Source of the DNA: DATBSK01 sp964532485
GTDB taxonomy: Bacteria; Actinomycetota; Acidimicrobiia; IMCC26256; PALSA-555
Reading direction: 5' to 3'
NCBI GenBank assembly: GCA_964532485.1
Contig: CAZHKE010000054.1
Coordinates: 1 to 20,272, forward strand
Length of the DNA: 20,272 bases
The notes beneath the pieces are model-generated. The model worked only from the letters and a program-made list of their open reading frames with translations, was not told the origin of the DNA and ran no database searches. Numbering within the stretch: position 1 is the stretch's first letter; each line of letters opens with the position of its first letter. Made by a program: the position numbers and the translations under genes. Positions 15,354 through 20,272 of the stretch are shown here, in pieces.

Positions 15354-15418
15354 GCCGAAAACCCGGAGCAGTCCGTGCGCCGCACGTGTGCTCCGCACGT
15401 CACGGGAAGACCCGCGTC

Positions 15419-15838
15419 TCACCCATGATCCGGGCGGAAGCACGCGCGGCCATCGGCGCCCGACTGCCGAGGCCCGAAGCCCTCGTCGTGACCGCGCTCG
15501 CTGCGCTGGCGCAGCGGAGGACGACACGCCTCCGGTCGGGATCCTCGGTGTGGATCATCGGGCCGGCGCGGAGCAGCGGGCGCCGAGCCGTCGTCAGGCG
15601 CTGGGGACGCGCCCCGCGTCGTGGGAGCGGGTTGGCTCGTCGGGTCGTCGTCGTCGGGCGTCGCCCCGACGCCCGGCGGACGGTCGAGGAACGCGTGCAG
15701 GCCGCTCGAGCCGATCTGCATCGCCCCGATGACGACCGCTGCGATCACGAAGACGCCGGTCATGATCTGCATCGTCCGCTTGGCGCGTCGACGGCTGCGC
15801 ACCTTCTGCTTGGTCGCGGGACGCGAGCGGGGGGTCAC
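15419..15838 (-). CDS. Small single-helix membrane protein, unknown
   Basis: 139 aa from GTG 15838. A strongly basic N-terminus (VTPRSRPATKQKVRSRRRAKR) precedes one membrane helix (MTGVFVIAAVVIGAMQIG, about 26-43) and a proline/aspartate-rich tail. The N-terminal third looks like a real protein; the tail after residue 90 is arginine-rich low complexity and may be overlong. The GTG begins one base after the stop of the MsrQ-like gene (TGAGGTGA), so translation is coupled and the two are probably one operon. No family recognised. A hairpin with arms GGGCGTCG/CGACGCCC (15656-15674) falls inside the coding frame and is probably a codon-use effect. Confidence 0.5.
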   Translation of the reverse strand: MTPRSRPATKQKVRSRRRAKRTMQIMTGVFVIAAVVIGAMQIGSSGLHAFLDRPPGVGATPDDDDPTSQPAPTTRGASPAPDDGSAPAAPRRPDDPHRGSRPEACRPPLRQRSERGHDEGFGPRQSGADGRACFRPDHG

Positions 15839-15839
15839 C

Positions 15840-16697
15840 TCAGTCGTCCACCGGTTGCTCGACGAACGCCTCTTGGCCTCGGCCGACCAGCTCACGGGCC
15901 AACGGCGCCATCCCGTACGCGAACGTCGCGACCAGCACGACTGCGAGCCCGCCGCGAAGGAGGCGATGCGCGTGCGCGCGTCGCGTCCGGCCCCACCAGC
16001 GCCGCACCGGCGGCAGCCGGAGCACCACGAGCGGTGCGCTCACGATGAGCGCCTGTACGAAGCGGCCGCTGAAGCCGAAGAGCAGGAACAGGTGCAACAG
16101 GATCAGCGCCCAGATGACGTAGACCAGGCGGTGGAGCCGCTTCCAGTACGCGCCCAGCCAGCGATGGGCCCGTCGCGTCGACGTCAGCGCCAGCGGCACG
16201 AGGAGGAACACTGCCAGCGTCCCGATGAGGAGGAACGAGCGGCCTCCGATGCGTCCGAGGATCCCGCCGGAGAAGGTGTCGCCCGTCGTCAATGCGGCCA
16301 GGACGAGGTCCAGCGTCGCGCTGACGAACATGGCGACGCCGTAGTCGCGGCGCAGCGGGAGGTGCCAGGTCCAGCCGGTCATGGTGTGGACCGGCGTGAC
16401 GGCGAGCATCATGAAGCAGAGCAGCAGCGACGCCGTCCCGAGGACGAGCGCGGTCGACACCGAGATGTCGGCAACGGCCCCCGGCCGACCCTGCAGGGCA
16501 GAGATGATCTCGGGGCCCATGAGCACGAACGGGACGACCAGCAGCGCCCGGAGGAACCAGAGCGCGAGCGTCCCGACGCTGATGCCTGGCGACGGGGCCG
16601 GCCTCTGCTGCTCGCGTCCGGACGACCGTCCGATGCGAGGATGGGCCGACTCCTCGACATCTCGCGTTCGCGTCGTCTGCTCCGCGACCTCGACCAT
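15840..16697 (-). CDS. MsrQ/YedZ-like ferric-reductase-type heme membrane protein
   Basis: 285 aa from ATG 16697. A polar N-terminus of about 40 residues precedes six membrane helices (about 42-260). The core aligns by eye with MsrQ (YedZ), the heme subunit that passes electrons to the MsrP methionine-sulfoxide reductase: TPVHTMTGW (101-109), LRRDYGVAMFVSATLDL (115-131), PLALTSTRRAHRWLG (168-182) and LHRLVYVIWALILLH (188-202). H189 and H202 match H151 and H164 of E. coli, 13 residues apart. The place of H91 holds D130 (ATLDL where ATLHL is usual). No msrP is beside it. The frame is open to 16859, but those residues look non-coding and antisense to nothing; ATG 16697 lacks a clear ribosome site. 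Confidence 0.78.
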   Translation of the reverse strand: MVEVAEQTTRTRDVEESAHPRIGRSSGREQQRPAPSPGISVGTLALWFLRALLVVPFVLMGPEIISALQGRPGAVADISVSTALVLGTASLLLCFMMLAVTPVHTMTGWTWHLPLRRDYGVAMFVSATLDLVLAALTTGDTFSGGILGRIGGRSFLLIGTLAVFLLVPLALTSTRRAHRWLGAYWKRLHRLVYVIWALILLHLFLLFGFSGRFVQALIVSAPLVVLRLPPVRRWWGRTRRAHAHRLLRGGLAVVLVATFAYGMAPLARELVGRGQEAFVEQPVDD

Positions 16698-16989
16698 CCG
16701 ATCGAGAGTCGCGAAGCGACCTGTGAGCAAGGAAATGGATGTCGAAGATGACTCGATAGATAGAGGAAAGAACGAGTAAGGACGCAATGTCCCCCAACGG
16801 CACCTCGGGGACGGTCCGAGGCACTGGTGGGCCGCGGCGAGACGTTCGGCGACGCCCACCTGGGGCGGTTCAGATCCGCGCTGCGACGCCGATAGGAGGA
16901 GGAGAGAACCGTCCGAGGAGGTGGTTCACGCGACCGCAGTGCTGCGCCGGATCCCGCCAGTACACCTGGTCCGCTGATCAAGAGGTGTC
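16698..16989. other. Divergent intergenic region with a hairpin
   Basis: These 292 bases separate the divergent MsrQ-like and ice-binding-like genes and should hold both promoters. The segment 16725-16790 is AT-richer than its surroundings (GGAAATGGATG...GATAGATAGAGGAAAG), suggesting promoter DNA, but no consensus pair stands out. A perfect 6-bp hairpin, CCTCGG (16803-16808) and CCGAGG (16816-16821), overlaps another, GTCCCC/GGGGAC (16789-16812). An open frame from 16787 is not credible as a gene. Confidence 0.4.
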
Positions 16990-18090
16990 ATGCCGGTCCC
17001 TGGAACGATCGCACGAGGGGACAGGACGCGTCGACGCACGCGATCGATCGCCCTGGTGGGACTGCTGACCATGACGGTCATGGCGCTCGTCATCGGCCTC
17101 CTGTGGGCCTCCCCGTCGGGGTACGCGGCTGATCCTCCGGTCGATCTCGGGACGGCCGGTGCCGATTCGGTGCTCGGTGGCCAGACCGTCACCAACACCG
17201 GCGCCAGCGTTCTGTGGGGGGACCTCGGTGTGAGCCCTGGGACCACGATCACCGGCTTCCCACCGGGGACCGTCGACGGGACCACCCACGCGGGCGACGC
17301 GACGGCGGCACAGGCCCAGGTTGATCTGACGGCCGCATACAACGACGCCGCGGGTCGTACGCCGGTGACGACGGTGGCGACCGAGCTCGGGGGCACGACT
17401 CTGAATGCGGGCGTCTACGACTCCGCCGCGGGCACGTTCCAGATCACCGGGACGTTGACCCTTGACGCCCAAGGCGACGCGAACGCACTCTTCGTCTTCC
17501 GGATCGGTTCGACCTTCACGACTGCCGCGGCTGGCAACACCGTGCTGATCGGCGAGGCTCAGTCCTGTCAGGTCTTCTGGCAGATCGGCAGCTCCGCGAC
17601 GCTCGGTGCGGGGTCGAGCCTTGACGGAACGATGATGGCGCAGACCTCGATCACCGTCGGCGCCGGATCGACGATTCGCGGACGGGCGTTGGCGCGAGAC
17701 GGCTCCGTCACCCTCGACAGCGACACGTTCCTCGTCCCGGCGTGCGCGTTGGCGCCGACCACCACGACCACTTCCGAGCCGCCGACCACCACGACCACTT
17801 CCGAGCCGCCGACCACCACGACCACTTCCGAGCCGCCAACCACCACGACGACCGCGGTGCCGGCCGAGGTAGCCACGACGACCACTTCTCCGGGGGTGAC
17901 GGGCACTACCACCCTGCCGGGCGGATCGACCACGACCACGACTCGCTTCTCGACGACGTCCACGGAATCCGGGCGACCGGGCGACCCGCCGCTTCCCAAC
18001 ACCGGAGCGGGCAACCTGCTGCCGGTCTTGATCGCCGGCGCTGCCCTTCTCGCACTCGGCAGCGGGTTCTACGTGACAAGCAGGACATGA
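16990..18090 (+). CDS. Ice-binding-like (DUF3494) cell-wall protein with LPXTG anchor
   Basis: 366 aa. A long signal peptide (basic to residue 19, hydrophobic 20-40, cleavage near YAA at 47) leads into a DUF3494 beta-solenoid (about 50-252): VDLGTAGADSVLGGQTVTNTG, WGDLGVSPGTTITGFPPG, AAYNDAAGR and the closing SSLDGTMMAQTSITVGAGSTIRGRALARDGSVTLDSDTF. A threonine/proline-rich stalk (254-325) follows, then LPNTG (335-339), a helix and a short tail: a sortase signal. The domain binds ice in some proteins and acts as an adhesin-like module in many others, so ice binding is not proven. AGAGG five bases before ATG 16990 sets the start. The stalk holds three identical 27-bp repeats. No sortase gene is in the window. 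Confidence 0.9.
   Translation: MPVPGTIARGDRTRRRTRSIALVGLLTMTVMALVIGLLWASPSGYAADPPVDLGTAGADSVLGGQTVTNTGASVLWGDLGVSPGTTITGFPPGTVDGTTHAGDATAAQAQVDLTAAYNDAAGRTPVTTVATELGGTTLNAGVYDSAAGTFQITGTLTLDAQGDANALFVFRIGSTFTTAAAGNTVLIGEAQSCQVFWQIGSSATLGAGSSLDGTMMAQTSITVGAGSTIRGRALARDGSVTLDSDTFLVPACALAPTTTTTSEPPTTTTTSEPPTTTTTSEPPTTTTTAVPAEVATTTTSPGVTGTTTLPGGSTTTTTRFSTTSTESGRPGDPPLPNTGAGNLLPVLIAGAALLALGSGFYVTSRT
17755..17835 (+). repeat. Three identical 27-bp tandem repeats in the stalk region
   Basis: Units 17755-17781, 17782-17808 and 17809-17835 are identical in DNA and each encodes PTTTTTSEP. A fourth unit begins at 17836 and diverges (CCAACC...). Identity at silent positions points to recent slippage or unequal exchange, so stalk length probably varies among strains. 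It is not a CRISPR: there are no spacers. Confidence 0.9.
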
Positions 18091-18225
18091 CAGAGGAGGC
18101 TCCGCCGGACGGGTCGCAGGGGGCCCTCTGCGAGGCCCTCACGGAGCTTCTCGGTCGGCGACGCCCGCATCGCCTGAATTGCATCCCGTCCCCAGCCGGT
18201 CCGGTGGACCAATCGGATGAAAGCG

Positions 18226-20187
18226 TCAGGCGAGGATGTAGTCGGCCGGGTCGAGGTTCCGGGTCAGCTCCCAGTACTGGTCGATCGGCCACGGCGAGAG
18301 CGTGTACACCTTGCCGGCCGGGTTCTTGTAGTGACTGTGCGCGATCGACGGGTGGGCCCATACCAGCTGGCTGATCTCGCGTTGGTGCCACTCGGCGTAG
18401 GCGTCGTGGACGTCCTTGCGCACCTCGATGCTCGACGCGCCCGACATCAGGACCGCCCTGATCGCTTCCATGGCGTGGCTCACCTGGTATTCGGAGTGGA
18501 AGAACAGGCTGGCACTGTGGGCAAGGTTCGTCCCGGGTCCGTACACGCAGAACAGGTTCGGGAAGTTCGGCATCGTGACGCCGAGATGCGCGGTCGGTTC
18601 GTCGCCCCACTGCTCCCGCAGCGTGACGCGGTTGCGCCCGGTGACGGCCATCGGGGCAAGGAACTCGTTGTGGCGAAAGCCGGTGGCGTAGCACAGGACG
18701 TCGGCCTCCCGAAGCGTGCCATCGACGGTGACCACGCCTTCGGGGACGATCCGATCGATCGCCGTCCGCACCAGCTCGACGTTCGGCTTGCGCAGGCAGC
18801 GAAGCCACGAGCCGTCGTCCTGGAGGATCCGCTTGCCCATCGCGGGGTAGTCGGGCAGGCACTTGTCCAGCAGGTCGGGCCGGCCGTCGAGCCCGGCGCG
18901 GATCCACGCCTCGAGCTGCGCGGCCCGCGCGGCGTTGACCTCGTTGACGGCGCGGCCGGCCGCGTCGACGTAGTCCCGGTCGATGCGGTACTGCGCGGTC
19001 CCAGAGGCAATCCCCGGATACGTCATGAGGAAGCGGAACCACCGGCCGTAGAATGGGAGGTGGCGCTGCGCCCACCGGTCGCCCGGCGGCACCGCGGTCC
19101 GGTACACGGGGTTGGGGAACATCCACTGTGCGGTGCGCTGATAGATCGCGAGCCGCGCCACGTCGTCGGCGATGGTGGGCGCGATCTGGAACCCGCTCGC
19201 GCCGGCGCCGATGAGGGCGAACCGCGAGCCGGAGATGTCGAGGCCGTCGGGCCAGCGGGCGGAGTGGAACGACGGGCCGGCGAAGCTGTCCATGCCCGGG
19301 ATGTCGGGCAGGTTCGGGAAGTTGAGCGACCCGACCGCGCTGATGACGAATCGCGCCTCGAGGATCTCGGTCGTACCCTCCGGGCCTCGAACATCGATCC
19401 GCCAGTGGGCGGTCGCGTCGTCCCATGTGACCGCCGTGACCGTGGTACCGAAGCGGCAGTGCGCCCGCAGTCCGTACTTGTCGACGACGGCGGCGAAGTA
19501 GTCGCGCAGCTCGGGCTGCTGGCAGTAGTACTCGCTCCAGTGGTCGGCCGGCTCGAACGAGTAGCAGTACTGGTGGCTGCCGACGTCGACGCGGGCGCCG
19601 GGATAGCGGTTCTCCCACCAGGTGCCACCCGGGCCGTCGTTCTTGTCGATGATCGTGAACGGCAGCCCGGCCTGCGAAAGTCGGATCCCGGCCAGGATCC
19701 CCGACTCCCCGCAGCCGATGACCACAACCGGTGACGCCGCCTTCGTGCCCTCGGGGATCTCATTGGCCCAAGCGATGGCGCGGCTGTCCGCGCCGTCGAA
19801 CTGCATGTCTTCGAACAGCATCGGGACGATCCGCCCCTCGAGCGGCTTGCCGGCGAGGAACGACATCATCTCGAGCAGGAGGTCACGAGGCAGCGGGTGC
19901 GGCTGGCAGCCGGCATCCCGGTAGGCCGCGATCGCGGGCAGCGCACGGGACCTGATCTCATCCCGGTCGGCCTCAGTCAGCCCGCACTGGTAGTCCATGG
20001 CCGAAGCCAGCTGCCCGAGTGCCCGATCGCGAATCCATGACGGGTCGCCCGTCATGTGCACGAGCGAGCACAACAGCGCCGGAACGTTCACGTCGGCCAG
20101 CGCGACGGCGAGAGCGTCGTCGTCGTCGTCGAACGGGACGCCTGCGTGCGGGTTGCGGCCGATCACCGTTCGCAGTTCGGTCGTCAT
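18226..20187 (-). CDS. Flavin-containing Baeyer-Villiger monooxygenase (HAPMO-type with N-terminal extension)
   Basis: 653 aa from ATG 20187 (GTG 20199 is possible). Two dinucleotide-binding motifs, VVVIGCGESG (154-163, FAD) and ALIGAGASG (324-332, NADPH), surround the fingerprint FAGPSFHSARWP (302-313), an exact match to FxGxxxHxxxWP of type I Baeyer-Villiger monooxygenases. Such enzymes insert one oxygen of O2 beside a ketone carbonyl to make an ester or lactone, using NADPH and FAD. The helical extension of about 150 residues before the FAD motif is shared with 4-hydroxyacetophenone monooxygenase (about 640 aa). The ketone substrate is not predictable. No ribosome site is seen; TACGAT at 20259-20254, 66 bases before the ATG, may be a -10 box. 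The stop is convergent with the ice-binding-like gene, 135 bases apart. Confidence 0.93.
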   Translation of the reverse strand: MTTELRTVIGRNPHAGVPFDDDDDALAVALADVNVPALLCSLVHMTGDPSWIRDRALGQLASAMDYQCGLTEADRDEIRSRALPAIAAYRDAGCQPHPLPRDLLLEMMSFLAGKPLEGRIVPMLFEDMQFDGADSRAIAWANEIPEGTKAASPVVVIGCGESGILAGIRLSQAGLPFTIIDKNDGPGGTWWENRYPGARVDVGSHQYCYSFEPADHWSEYYCQQPELRDYFAAVVDKYGLRAHCRFGTTVTAVTWDDATAHWRIDVRGPEGTTEILEARFVISAVGSLNFPNLPDIPGMDSFAGPSFHSARWPDGLDISGSRFALIGAGASGFQIAPTIADDVARLAIYQRTAQWMFPNPVYRTAVPPGDRWAQRHLPFYGRWFRFLMTYPGIASGTAQYRIDRDYVDAAGRAVNEVNAARAAQLEAWIRAGLDGRPDLLDKCLPDYPAMGKRILQDDGSWLRCLRKPNVELVRTAIDRIVPEGVVTVDGTLREADVLCYATGFRHNEFLAPMAVTGRNRVTLREQWGDEPTAHLGVTMPNFPNLFCVYGPGTNLAHSASLFFHSEYQVSHAMEAIRAVLMSGASSIEVRKDVHDAYAEWHQREISQLVWAHPSIAHSHYKNPAGKVYTLSPWPIDQYWELTRNLDPADYILA

Positions 20188-20272
20188 GCGGTGTGACACG
20201 AACGTGAGGGCGAGACCGATCGGATGTCCGTCGCTGTCATCGGGTGGAGGGCAATCGTAGGCGCGGGCTCGG

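Noticed and set aside
15656..15674. GGGCGTCG/CGACGCCC hairpin considered as a terminator after the CotH-like gene
   Set aside because: It lies about 300 bases after the stop, inside the coding frame of a minus-strand gene, and has no T-run.
16787..17068. 93-aa open frame before the ice-binding-like gene
   Set aside because: No ribosome site, no domain, overlaps the start of a clearly better gene.
17755..17850. Tandem repeats considered as CRISPR
   Set aside because: Units are contiguous, in frame, and encode a threonine/proline stalk; there are no spacers or cas genes.
18116..18131. Near-palindrome GCAGGGGGCCCTCTGC between the convergent genes
   Set aside because: No loop and no T-run, so not a convincing terminator; one mismatch and short length make chance likely.
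18087..18374. 95-aa open frame with ATGA overlap at the end of the ice-binding-like gene
   Set aside because: The overlap looks tempting, but about half of it is antisense to the conserved end of the monooxygenase and it has no recognisable fold.

Overview
The window is about 70% G+C. Its gene families (a cyclase/NB-ARC/LuxR regulator, a VTC/DUF4956/CotH trio, an LPXTG-anchored ice-binding-like protein and a HAPMO-type Baeyer-Villiger monooxygenase) and several genes that seem to lack a 5' leader suggest a free-living actinobacterium, possibly of the Acidimicrobiia. The phylum-level inference is fairly safe; the class is a guess. A run of 10 Ns at 3305-3314 inside G/C homopolymers marks a draft or metagenome assembly.

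Layout. 1-744 (-): N-terminal part of an AMP-forming acyl-CoA synthetase, cut by the window edge. 895-2244 (+): secreted arylsulfotransferase-like protein. 2248-7249 (-): small stand-alone proteins (SnoaL-like, DUF3303-like, a 90-aa alpha/beta-barrel-like protein, a VOC protein) around a large cyclase-ATPase-LuxR regulator. Two of the small genes carry the same perfect 23-bp element plus a strong hairpin in their upstream regions. 7322-7639 (+): relic of another LuxR regulator. 7666-9078 (-): amidase-signature hydrolase. 9079-9480: non-coding, with a tRNA T-arm-like relic. 9481-12232 (+): three-gene ABC-2 exporter joined by ATGA overlaps; its two ATPases are degenerate in complementary positions. 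12347-15353 (+): VTC polyphosphate-polymerase-like protein, DUF4956 membrane protein and CotH-like kinase. 15419-16697 (-): MsrQ/YedZ-like heme membrane protein and a small membrane protein. 16990-18090 (+): cell-wall ice-binding-like protein. 18226-20187 (-): Baeyer-Villiger monooxygenase.

How the genes may work together. The clearest unit is the exporter: one permease and two different ATPases that together should form one working and one degenerate ATP site. The VTC/DUF4956/CotH trio is a recurrent partnership that joins polyphosphate-type chemistry to a protein-kinase fold at the membrane. The best candidate for an undescribed system is the regulator at 3836-6727 with the small barrel genes beside it, which share an upstream element that could be its operator or a common promoter. 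No phage, CRISPR, insertion sequence, rRNA or intact tRNA was seen.
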